A stretch of 9,029 nucleotides of DNA from Clostridiales bacterium. GTDB lineage: Bacteria > Bacillota > Clostridia > Oscillospirales > Acutalibacteraceae. A program made the translations under genes and the position numbers. Location: assembly GCA_019421725.1 (NCBI GenBank), contig JAHZES010000020.1:5887-14915 (forward strand), read 5' to 3'. Positions 1-7,092 of this stretch are shown in pieces. Numbering within the stretch: the stretch's first letter is position 1; the number at the start of each line of letters is the position of its first letter. The notes under the pieces were generated by a model. That model worked only from the letters and a program-made list of their open reading frames with translations. It was not told where the DNA came from and did not search any database.

Positions 1-16
1 GCATTGCGTTATCCAT
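1..16 (-). CDS. Start of an unidentified gene running off the left edge (partial)
   Basis: Only the first five codons would be inside the window (Met-Asp-Asn-Ala-Met), so no function can be given. The call rests on signals, not on protein sequence. An ATG at 16-14 is preceded by an AAAGGA ribosome binding site at 27-32 with a 10-nt spacer, and further upstream lies a near-consensus promoter at 59-87. A second in-frame possibility begins with the ATG at 27-25 in another frame (Met-Val-Phe-Glu-Trp), but there the AAAGG would touch the start codon, so I prefer the ATG at 16. The gene follows the lipoprotein gene on the same strand and could form a neighbour unit with it. Confidence 0.5.
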
Positions 17-58
17 TCAAAAACCATCCTTTCATCTGATGTGGTATTTTGCTTTATC

Positions 59-87
59 ATTATATCTGCTTCCGCGGCATTTTACAA
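59..87 (-). promoter_or_regulatory. Sigma-A-type promoter for the gene at the left edge
   Basis: On the minus strand the -35 box TTGTAA (82-87) is followed after exactly 17 nt by a perfect -10 box TATAAT (59-64). Transcription would begin near position 52, giving a leader of about 35 nt that contains the AAAGGA at 27-32. The promoter sits directly after the lipoprotein stop codon (107-109), where I see no convincing terminator hairpin, so read-through from the lipoprotein gene is also possible. Confidence 0.65.
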
Positions 88-106
88 GCCCGCAGCGGCG
101 CAGAAG

Positions 107-1393
107 TCAGGCCGAAAGATCGATAAATCTCCTGACCAAAAAGGAATCCTCCTCCTCTGCCGGGCTGTAATACAGATACCCGTCGCCAACGGTGATTTCC
201 TGCTGGCTTTCCGGGAACGTGATCACTCTGCGGGTACGGTTTTTTACCGAAAAAACAACAAGCTGGTGATTGCTCTGCAAATCGTTCACTGCAAAATTTT
301 CCCCACACGGCAACAGCCTGCAAGACCTTGTGTCCACGTTTCGCATAACGGCAAACACAGAGTCCGCTTCCGTCTCTATATCGCAAAGCCACAGCTGTTT
401 GCTGTCACAGTAAATCAAATTCCGTTCGCCGCACAATACAAAGGTGACAGGCGTGCTTGCCAACGCTATTTTCTTTTTCTCTTCTCCAGTTTTCAGGTCA
501 ATTACGGTCAGTTCGCCGGTCTGCCCGCTCTTTGGAAGGCCGGGCAGCAAAAGCAGATCTCCGTAAACCAGCTGCTGATTTCGATAAAGGCTTAAAAAAT
601 CCTTTTCCAGCTCAAAGCTTCGCTGCTGCAGCGTATCGGCATCCAATACAAAAAGCTGTTCGTCGGCGCTCCAACAGAAATAATGCTCTCCCGACGGCAT
701 AAACAGCGGATCGTAATACTGTGACGCATCCTCTACCCGGTACAGCACCTGCGAGGTTCCTTCCTCGGGGCACGCAGTCATGATCCGGGCTGCTCCGTCC
801 TCTGCTGCGATCCAAAAGGCACGGCTGCCGGACGCACAGAAATTGTGGACCCACTCCTGTTCCCAGCTGCACGAAAGCCTTGAGGTAAAAATCTCTCCAC
901 CTTCGATCTCCGTGCTCATAACATCCAGTGCGGTTTCGTCTGCCGTCATCCAGAACAGGCGGCGGTCTGTAAGGCACACCAGCCTGAACGGGTCTTCCCT
1001 TGCGTCGTCGCTTTCTGCAACAGTCCTTACCTCCCGGGTCTCGGAGCTGACCAGAATCAGGGTCTGCCTGTGCCGATATCCCGACTCCCTGTTCGAGTCC
1101 TTCACCGCAGACTCCAGAATACAGGCAAACCACCGGCCGTTGCTGCAAAGCACGTTGCAGTATGACAGCTCCGCACTTCCTTCGGGAAGCTGCCCGCACA
1201 CTTGTTTAAAATCAAGGATCTTTCCCAGAGCGCCCGCCTCCTCCATGCGCGGTCCCGCCGGAACGGCTATCCCGTCGCTTTCCGATTGCTGCAAGGAAGA
1301 AGGGTTTGGCTGCTGCGTTCCGCAGGCCGAAAAACAACACAGCTGTACCGCCAGAAAAAACGCCCACACCGCCCTGATACCTGAACGTTTCAT
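107..1393 (-). CDS. Putative exported lipoprotein with beta-propeller-like repeats, unknown function
   Basis: A 428-residue protein of unknown function. The N-terminus is a lipoprotein signal peptide: basic residues (Lys2, Arg3, Arg7), a hydrophobic stretch at about 8-21, then a Phe-Ser-Ala-Cys lipobox with the lipidated cysteine at residue 24. A low-complexity Ser/Gln/Pro linker follows at about 26-45. The mature protein therefore probably sits on the outer face of the cell membrane. From about residue 75 to the end there are repeated short beta-strand units separated by turns, each with an aromatic or hydrophobic strand followed by Asp/Glu-Gly turns (for example near 144-165, 190-207, 236-257, 274-303, 324-343, 366-388 and 403-422). 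This resembles the blades of a beta-propeller; I infer the fold, not the ligand. It holds 14 cysteines after Cys24, which is many for a secreted protein. The start is fixed by the AAAAGGAG site at 1402-1410 and the signal peptide. It is divergent from the beta-galactosidase gene, so it could be functionally linked, but nothing in the sequence proves that. Confidence 0.8.
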   Translation of the reverse strand: MKRSGIRAVWAFFLAVQLCCFSACGTQQPNPSSLQQSESDGIAVPAGPRMEEAGALGKILDFKQVCGQLPEGSAELSYCNVLCSNGRWFACILESAVKDSNRESGYRHRQTLILVSSETREVRTVAESDDAREDPFRLVCLTDRRLFWMTADETALDVMSTEIEGGEIFTSRLSCSWEQEWVHNFCASGSRAFWIAAEDGAARIMTACPEEGTSQVLYRVEDASQYYDPLFMPSGEHYFCWSADEQLFVLDADTLQQRSFELEKDFLSLYRNQQLVYGDLLLLPGLPKSGQTGELTVIDLKTGEEKKKIALASTPVTFVLCGERNLIYCDSKQLWLCDIETEADSVFAVMRNVDTRSCRLLPCGENFAVNDLQSNHQLVVFSVKNRTRRVITFPESQQEITVGDGYLYYSPAEEEDSFLVRRFIDLSA

Positions 1394-1401
1394 ATTAAAG
1401 C

Positions 1402-1466
1402 TCTCCTTTTGCCCCGATTGCTGAAAAATCTAACATAAGAATACCGTATTTTGCTTTGTTTGTAAA
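1402..1466 (-). promoter_or_regulatory. Promoter and ribosome binding site of the lipoprotein gene
   Basis: Reading the minus strand, a -35 box TTTACA (1461-1466) and a -10 box TATTCT (1438-1443) are separated by exactly 17 nt. The expected transcription start is near 1431, about 38 nt before the ATG at 1393. A strong AAAAGGAGAG Shine-Dalgarno sequence lies at 1401-1410, seven to eight nt from the start codon. No riboswitch-sized leader is possible in this space. Confidence 0.6.
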
Positions 1467-1550
1467 GAGCAACTGTCTTTTTCTCTGTTGCCAATGCATC
1501 ATTTTTTCATGCCATGCGCCCAAAAAAACATATATTTTTCTCATTCTGTA

Positions 1551-1559
1551 TGTTATGAT
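1551..1559 (+). promoter_or_regulatory. Candidate extended -10 promoter of the beta-galactosidase gene
   Basis: TGT-TATGAT (1551-1559) matches an extended -10 element (TGn followed by a -10 with one mismatch to TATAAT). At the expected -35 position (about 1531-1536) there is only TATATT, so no good -35 box. This is the pattern of a promoter that needs an activator. The predicted start would be near 1566, giving a 5' leader of about 58 nt. The ribosome binding site is AAGAAAGG ending at 1612, 11 nt before the GTG start. Confidence 0.4.
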
Positions 1560-1623
1560 AAGAGCAGATGATTTTCGCGCCATATTCGGCACGTCACCTG
1601 ATTGAAGAAAGGATGAATCCAAA

Positions 1624-4600
1624 GTGCTTGTAAAGAACTTTTTTGAAGATCCGGATATTCTGCATGTCGGCGCCCGGGCGCCGCGCGCCTATTACATCCC
1701 GTACGCCTCTGAAAAAGCGGCGAAGAGCGCCGTTCCCACAAAGCGCCACCACTCCGAACGCTTTTTCAGCCTTTGCGGCAGCTGGCAGTTCCGCTTTTAC
1801 GAAAACGTACGCACCCTGCACGACAGCTTTTGGGAGCCGGATTTTTCGCGCAGCGGCTTTGCCGAGGTCACGGTGCCTGCCGTGTGGCAGAACTACGGCG
1901 TCGACCGCCATCAGTACACCAACATTAATTATCCGTTCCCTTACGACCCGCCCTTTGTCCCGGCGCAGAATCCGTGCGGCGCTTACCTGCGTGATTTTAC
2001 CTTCTCCCCGCAGGAAAACCGCCGCTATCTGCTGAATCTGGAGGGGGTCGATTCCGCCTTTTACCTCTGGCTCAACGGCGCCTTCGTCGGCTACAGTCAG
2101 GTGCCGCATTCCACCAGCGAATTCGACGTTACGGCATTGCTGCGCAGCGGCTCCAATACCCTGGCCGTGCTTGTGCTCAAATGGTGCGACGGTTCTTATT
2201 TTGAAGACCAGGACAAGCTTCGCATGAGCGGCATTTTCCGTGAGCTTTACCTGTTGGAACGCCCGCGCGACGCAGTGGAAGATATTACGCTGCAGACGCC
2301 GCTTGCGGCAGACGGCAGCGCCGAAATTGACGTTTCGTTCACGTTTTCCGGCAATGAGATCCCGGTGGAAGGCGTGCTGCTTGCTCCCGACGGGACCGAG
2401 CTTGAACGCCGGACGGCTTCGGGCTCTTCGATCCGCTTTTCGCTGCCGCAGCCGGTATTGTGGAACGCGGAGCAGCCCATGCTTTACAAGCTGCTGCTCG
2501 TTTGTCCCGAAGAAACCATCCCGCTGCGCGTCGGTATCCGCAGCATCGCCGTCCATGACGCAGTCGTTCTGCTCAATGGGCAGAAGATCAAATTTCGCGG
2601 CGTCAACCGGCACGACAGCTCCCCCGTTAACGGCTCCGCAGTAACTCTGGCGGAAATGAAGCGCGACCTGGAGCTGATGAAGCTGCATAATATCAATGCC
2701 ATTCGCACCTCGCATTACCCGAATGCGCCGGTGTTTTACGAGCTCTGCGACGAAATGGGCTTTTACGTGATCGACGAAGGCGACCAGGAATGCCACGGCG
2801 TCTGTACGCAGAGCGGCGACTATGAGTGCGGTACATACGGGCTGCTCGCCAATGACCCGCGATTCGCCAAAACGGTGCTTGACCGGGTGCAGCGGCTGGT
2901 GGAGCGCGACAAAAACCGCACCTGTGTCGTCATCTGGAGCATGGGCAACGAATCCGGATACGGTGAAAACTTTGCCGCCGCGCTGCGTTGGACAAAGCAG
3001 AAGGATCCCACCCGTCTGACGCACTACGAAAGCTGCCGCTATCCTGCCGCCGACTATCAGCCCGACTATTCTCCCATCGATCTGCACAGCCGTATGTACG
3101 CCTCCGTACAGGAAATGATCGATTACTGCGAAAGCGGTCCGGACAAACCGTTTATTCAATGCGAATATGTCCACGCCATGGGCAACGGCCCCGGCGATAT
3201 TGAAGACTATTACCAGGTGATCCAAAAGTATGACACCGCCTGCGGCGGCTTCGTCTGGGAGTGGTGCGACCATGCGGTCTACGCCGGGATCACAAAGGAG
3301 AACAAGCCGGTTTACCGCTACGGCGGCGATTCCGGCGAGTTTCCGCACGACGGCAACTTCTGCATGGACGGTCTTGTCTACCCGGACCGTACGCCGCATA
3401 CCGGGCTGAACGAATTCAAAAACGTGCAGCGGCCGCTCCGCGCCTCGTTCGACCGGGAAAACCGCACGCTGACACTGCACAACATTATGGATTTTACCGA
3501 CGCTTCCTCCTTTGCACGGATCCGCTGGGTATTGGAGCGCGACGGCGAAACAGTGCAGCAGGGCAAGCTTTCCTCCCGCAGCCTGCAGATCCCGCCGCAC
3601 CAAAGCCGCAGCTTTGTGCTGCCGCTGCGGCTTCTGCAGAACGGCCGCTGCATCCTCCGGGTGGAAACGCTGCAAAGCCGTCCGAACGGTGTGCTTCCTG
3701 CAGGACACCTTCTGGGCACAGACTTCTTTGGCGTTTCTGCCGCGGGCGCGGAAAATCTCCGCCTGCGTCAGCTGCGCGGCGTTTCCCGCGCGTCAAAGCC
3801 CGCAGAATTTACGGCAGACGACGAACGGATCGTCATTACCGGGAACAGCTTCCGTTATGAATTTGACTGCCTGACCGGCGTGTTCTCTTCCATGACGGCG
3901 GACAACCGTCCGTTGATCACCCGTCCGATGGAATACAACATCTGGCGCGCACCGACCGATAACGACCGCTATATTCGCGCCAAATGGCAGGAGCTCGGCT
4001 ACGACCGTGTTCTTTCCCGCGCATATTCCCCGTCCTGCGCTGCCGAGGGCTGCGACGTTGTGATCCGCAGCGAGGTTTCTCTTGCGGCAGTCTCCCGTTG
4101 CCGCAGCCTGACGCTGCAGACGGAGTGGCGCGTTTCTCCGGACGGATCCGTCACCGCAAATCTGAACGGAACGCGCAGCGGAAGACTGCCGTTCCTGCCG
4201 CGTTTCGGCCTCCGGCTGTTTTTACCGAAGGAAGCCTCCTCCTGTGAATATTTCGGCTTTGGTCCCGGCGAAAGCTACTGCGACAAGCACCGCGCCTCGT
4301 TCCCCGGCAAATTCATTTCCGACTGTTCCGCCATGCACGAGGATTACATTCGTCCGCAGGAAAATTCCAGCCATTTCGGCTGTGAATATGTTCTGGCCGG
4401 CAACCGCCTGCTCGCTTGGGCCGATACGCCGTTCAGCTTTAACTTTTCCCGCTTTACACAGGAAGAACTGACGGCAAAAGCGCATAACTACGAATTGCTC
4501 CCCAGCAAAAGCAACATTCTCTGCCTCGATTATAAAATGAGCGGCGTCGGTTCCAACAGCTGCGGACCGGAGCTGTTGGAGCAATACCGACTGGATGAAA

Positions 4601-4641
4601 CGGCGTTTTCCTTTACTCTGCATCTCAAACCGGTAAAATAA
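1624..4641 (+). CDS. lacZ: Beta-galactosidase, glycoside hydrolase family 2 (LacZ type)
   Basis: A 1005-residue retaining beta-galactosidase that hydrolyses terminal beta-galactosides such as lactose. There is no signal peptide, so it acts in the cytoplasm. Its length is close to the roughly 1020 residues of E. coli LacZ. Domains in order: GH2 sugar-binding jelly roll (about 45-213), Ig-like domain (about 217-308), TIM barrel (about 310-600), a second linker/Ig-like domain (about 600-720) and the Bgal_small_N-type C-terminal domain (about 740-1002, with the WRAPTDND motif near 775-782). The acid/base glutamate is Glu443 in WSMGNESGYG, and the nucleophile is Glu514 in QCEYVHAMGN. His330 (GVNRH) and His364 (RTSHYPN) match conserved active-site histidines. 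The start is GTG: an in-frame TGA at 1603-1605 closes the frame upstream, and the AAGAAAGG at 1605-1612 is 11 nt away. The N-terminal FFEDPDILHVG and RAYYIPY motifs are typical of the family start. No transporter or regulator gene is adjacent, so the true substrate (lactose, other galactosides) is not determined. Confidence 0.96.
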   Translation: MLVKNFFEDPDILHVGARAPRAYYIPYASEKAAKSAVPTKRHHSERFFSLCGSWQFRFYENVRTLHDSFWEPDFSRSGFAEVTVPAVWQNYGVDRHQYTNINYPFPYDPPFVPAQNPCGAYLRDFTFSPQENRRYLLNLEGVDSAFYLWLNGAFVGYSQVPHSTSEFDVTALLRSGSNTLAVLVLKWCDGSYFEDQDKLRMSGIFRELYLLERPRDAVEDITLQTPLAADGSAEIDVSFTFSGNEIPVEGVLLAPDGTELERRTASGSSIRFSLPQPVLWNAEQPMLYKLLLVCPEETIPLRVGIRSIAVHDAVVLLNGQKIKFRGVNRHDSSPVNGSAVTLAEMKRDLELMKLHNINAIRTSHYPNAPVFYELCDEMGFYVIDEGDQECHGVCTQSGDYECGTYGLLANDPRFAKTVLDRVQRLVERDKNRTCVVIWSMGNESGYGENFAAALRWTKQKDPTRLTHYESCRYPAADYQPDYSPIDLHSRMYASVQEMIDYCESGPDKPFIQCEYVHAMGNGPGDIEDYYQVIQKYDTACGGFVWEWCDHAVYAGITKENKPVYRYGGDSGEFPHDGNFCMDGLVYPDRTPHTGLNEFKNVQRPLRASFDRENRTLTLHNIMDFTDASSFARIRWVLERDGETVQQGKLSSRSLQIPPHQSRSFVLPLRLLQNGRCILRVETLQSRPNGVLPAGHLLGTDFFGVSAAGAENLRLRQLRGVSRASKPAEFTADDERIVITGNSFRYEFDCLTGVFSSMTADNRPLITRPMEYNIWRAPTDNDRYIRAKWQELGYDRVLSRAYSPSCAAEGCDVVIRSEVSLAAVSRCRSLTLQTEWRVSPDGSVTANLNGTRSGRLPFLPRFGLRLFLPKEASSCEYFGFGPGESYCDKHRASFPGKFISDCSAMHEDYIRPQENSSHFGCEYVLAGNRLLAWADTPFSFNFSRFTQEELTAKAHNYELLPSKSNILCLDYKMSGVGSNSCGPELLEQYRLDETAFSFTLHLKPVK

Positions 4642-4671
4642 AAAACGATCCCTTTTCCCAAAACAACGCAA

Positions 4672-4721
4672 AAAGCGCTCCGAAATCTGCATGTTGCTCA
4701 AGGCAGATTCCGGAGCGCTTT
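4672..4721. terminator. Bidirectional intrinsic terminator between convergent genes
   Basis: A strong inverted repeat: AAAGCGCTCCG (4672-4682) pairs perfectly with CGGAGCGCTTT (4711-4721), followed inward by one A/C mismatch and a further 7 bp (AATCTGC at 4684-4690 with GCAGATT at 4703-4709) around a 12-nt loop. On the plus strand it starts 31 nt after the beta-galactosidase stop codon and ends in CTTTGTTTGT. On the minus strand it lies about 50 nt after the stop of the membrane protein gene and ends in CTTTTTGCG. It can therefore serve both genes. Confidence 0.85.
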
Positions 4722-4770
4722 GTTTGTATGTTCAGCGACCGGCGCGGCGCAAAAGAGATCCGTGCATGGA

Positions 4771-6150
4771 TTACGACAGCAGCTCGCGCAGCAGACCGAA
4801 CCCTCCTCCGATTGCAAGCGCCGTTGCCGGAAGCTGCGCACGGTTGCTGTTTTGAAGCTCTCTCAATAAAAACAGGAAAACCAGCAGGATGGAGTCGTAC
4901 ATGAACAGGAAGGTACGGTCGGCAGACGCCCAGATCGTCGGAGAAAACGACATGGCCATCCGGGACGCAAAGCCCAGAAGAACAACCGCACAGCAAAGCA
5001 GCGCAAGCTTCTTTTCAGCAAACGCAAACCACAAGGCCGCCAAAACCGAAAGCGCCGCAGCCAATAGGACGACATCCGGTATAAAGTCCGCAAATACCGC
5101 CTTTTTGTCAATCGGCAGCGTCCCGTAATTCGTAAGTGTCTGCGTGATTTCGTAAACCCCGGGGAATACCCTCTGCGTGACGTCTCCCAAAATTCCGAAG
5201 CCCAAGGCCAACACCAGCGGAATCGCCGCCGCGGCGCGGGCAAAAATCCGGGTGCAGCGCATCCAGACCGCGCAGCACAGGCACACGGCAAATACGCAGA
5301 ACAACACGTTCGGCCGGAAAACAAAATGAAACAGGGTAGAGGAATAACCTATTTCCAGTTTGCGCGGCAGCGACAGAAAATCGTAATCCGGAAACCACTT
5401 TCCGACCTCTTCCGCTTTGCGCACAAAATTTCCCGGGCAGGTAAACGTGAAGGCTAAGGCCGCAGCTCCCGCGGCCAGACGAAAAACAATCCATCGCCTT
5501 CCCCGCAGCTTTATACCCTTCCCCCTGCGCGGCAGCCACCAGAACAGATAGCCCGTAAGCAGCACATCCATACCAAACATAACAGCAAGCGACTGCTCCA
5601 TATTCAGCGCCAAAAGCAGCGCGGCCGAAGAAGACGCGTACCAGTACCACGGCACCGTTTCCCCCTTTAAAATTGCACGGACAGGCGTCATGGAATACAA
5701 CGCACACGCCGCAGGCCAAATGTAATTGAGTGTGGTCGCAATCCATCCCGCGCTGTGGTAAAGGGAAAACGGGATCAAAAAAAATCCGAGAAAACATTCG
5801 ACGGCTGTTAACAGTCTCCTTTCGCGGCCAAAAACGATCCGTTCCAACGACCATACGGTCAAAAGCATCATCAGCGAATCGAGAAATCTCCAAAGAACCT
5901 CATGTTTTACCAGCGTAAAAAGGCACGCCTCCAGCAACAGGCGGGAAGACCACTTCAGGTATCGCCGCTTTAGCAGCGGGAGCAGGGAGATTTCCCGAAT
6001 GGTTTTTAAAAATCCCACATCGTCGCCGGTCTGCATCGTAAAGAGAAAATGCAGCAGCAGAAAAAACAGAAAAAACATTCCGTACAACAGAAAACGCCGG
6101 TATTTTCGAGCCATATCCCGAAGCCTGATAACCCCAATTCTCACTTTCAT
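4771..6150 (-). CDS. Polytopic membrane protein, DUF6056-like, unknown function
   Basis: A 459-residue integral membrane protein with about ten to twelve hydrophobic segments (roughly 20-39, 85-106, 117-137, 138-152, 167-182, 188-206, 219-237, 271-293, 304-321, 357-375, 380-398 and 415-435). Just after the first segment, in the first outside loop, is an acidic pair (Thr-Gly-Asp43-Asp44) followed by a KWSSR motif at about 66-70. A second conserved-looking segment, LNYIWPA, lies near 141-147. From memory this pattern resembles the DUF6056 family, whose layout is like that of GT-C glycosyltransferases; that assignment is not proven here, and a GtrII-like or other surface-polysaccharide protein is an alternative. 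Two starts are possible: ATG at 6150 (GAGG only about 2 nt upstream, poor spacing) or ATG at 6114, twelve codons later, giving an N-terminus MARKYRRF directly before the first membrane segment. Neither has a strong ribosome binding site. The gene begins 30 nt after pyrD with no terminator between them, so it is probably co-transcribed with the pyr genes. Confidence 0.8.
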   Translation of the reverse strand: MKVRIGVIRLRDMARKYRRFLLYGMFFLFFLLLHFLFTMQTGDDVGFLKTIREISLLPLLKRRYLKWSSRLLLEACLFTLVKHEVLWRFLDSLMMLLTVWSLERIVFGRERRLLTAVECFLGFFLIPFSLYHSAGWIATTLNYIWPAACALYSMTPVRAILKGETVPWYWYASSSAALLLALNMEQSLAVMFGMDVLLTGYLFWWLPRRGKGIKLRGRRWIVFRLAAGAAALAFTFTCPGNFVRKAEEVGKWFPDYDFLSLPRKLEIGYSSTLFHFVFRPNVLFCVFAVCLCCAVWMRCTRIFARAAAAIPLVLALGFGILGDVTQRVFPGVYEITQTLTNYGTLPIDKKAVFADFIPDVVLLAAALSVLAALWFAFAEKKLALLCCAVVLLGFASRMAMSFSPTIWASADRTFLFMYDSILLVFLFLLRELQNSNRAQLPATALAIGGGFGLLRELLS

Positions 6151-6180
6151 TACCTCACAGTCACATTTTCATTTTTCCGC

Positions 6181-7092
6181 TCACCACGGCCTGACTTGCC
6201 CGACGAGCTCGCTGACGGAAGCAACACCCTCGCTGCGGCAAAACTCCTCCAGCCCCTCGACGATGCGGACCGGAGCATAAGGATCGCTGAAAATCGCCGT
6301 TCCCACCTGAATGGCGGAAGCGCCGGCAAGCATCATTTCAGCGGCGTCCTGCCACGTTGCAATGCCGCCGAGACCGACCACCGGGATCTTGACCCGGGAA
6401 GCCGCCTGCCACACCATCCGCACCGCGACGGGAAACACCGCCGGGCCGGACATTCCTCCTGTATTGTTGTGCAGTACAGGGCGGCGCGTTTTGAGATCGA
6501 TCCGCATTCCCGTCAGCGTGTTGATCAGCGAGATCGCATCCGCACCGGCCGCCTCGGCAGCCGCCGCGATCTCTCCTATATCCGCCACATTCGGCGAAAG
6601 CTTGACCATCAGCGGCTTGCCGCAGCTTTTGCGCACCGCCGCAGTAATGCGTTCCACATTTTCGCATCGGGTACCGAACGCAACGCCGCCCTCCTTTACA
6701 TTCGGACAGGAGATGTTCAGCTCAATCATATCGATCGCGGAATCGGAAAGGAGCCTTGCCATTTCGCAGTAGTCCTCCACGCAGCTGCCCGCAATATTGG
6801 CGATCACCGCCGTTCCCTGTTCCCGCAGCCACGGCAGATCCTCACGCAGGAATGCTTCCACGCCCGGATTCTGCAGCCCGACGGAATTCAGAATTCCGCA
6901 AGGCGTCTCCGCGATCCGCGGCGGCGGGTTACCGGAGCGCGGCTTGAGCGTCAAGCCCTTTGTAGAAACTCCTCCCAGTCTGGAAAGGGGATAAAACTCG
7001 CTGTATTCCCGGCCGAAGCCAAAGGTTCCGGAAGCCGTAATAACCGGGTTTTTCATTTTCACCCCGGCAATTTCAACGGAAAGCAGACTCAT
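6181..7092 (-). CDS. pyrD: Dihydroorotate dehydrogenase, class 1B catalytic subunit
   Basis: A 303-residue FMN enzyme that oxidises (S)-dihydroorotate to orotate, the fourth step of UMP synthesis. In class 1B enzymes electrons pass through PyrK to NAD+, and pyrK is immediately upstream here. It is an alpha/beta barrel of the usual length for the family. Visible motifs: ASGTFGFG (20-27) and TKG (44-46) for FMN, NSVGLQNPG (69-77) for substrate, and ELNISCPNVK (124-133) with the catalytic-base Cys129, where class 1 enzymes use cysteine and class 2 serine. A C-terminal GLGGIATW and QVGTAIF hold the flavin phosphate. There is no N-terminal membrane helix, so it is cytosolic. I chose the ATG at 7092 rather than an upstream in-frame codon because it overlaps the pyrK stop as ATGA, has an AGAGGAGGTG site at 7101-7110, and gives the family's normal N-terminus. 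Confidence 0.96.
   Translation of the reverse strand: MSLLSVEIAGVKMKNPVITASGTFGFGREYSEFYPLSRLGGVSTKGLTLKPRSGNPPPRIAETPCGILNSVGLQNPGVEAFLREDLPWLREQGTAVIANIAGSCVEDYCEMARLLSDSAIDMIELNISCPNVKEGGVAFGTRCENVERITAAVRKSCGKPLMVKLSPNVADIGEIAAAAEAAGADAISLINTLTGMRIDLKTRRPVLHNNTGGMSGPAVFPVAVRMVWQAASRVKIPVVGLGGIATWQDAAEMMLAGASAIQVGTAIFSDPYAPVRIVEGLEEFCRSEGVASVSELVGQVRPW

Noticed and set aside
1461..1476. A possible catabolite-responsive (cre) site, TTGTAAAGAGCAACTG
   Set aside because: It lacks the central CG of the cre consensus and overlaps the -35 box of the lipoprotein promoter, which explains the sequence better.
1613..1633. A six-codon ATG open frame (Met-Asn-Pro-Lys-Cys-Leu) overlapping the GTG start of lacZ, a possible leader peptide
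   Set aside because: The AAGAAAGG site directly touches this ATG, too close for efficient initiation, and is instead 11 nt from the GTG. Six codons with no regulatory codon run give no support for a leader peptide.
1594..3708. A 704-codon open frame on the minus strand, antisense to the beta-galactosidase gene
   Set aside because: It has no recognisable domain, overlaps a gene with intact catalytic motifs over most of its length, and its composition (many Ala, Val, Arg, His) is that of a frame mirrored from GC-rich third positions. It also crosses the promoter-side start region of lacZ. Best explained as a shadow of lacZ codon use.
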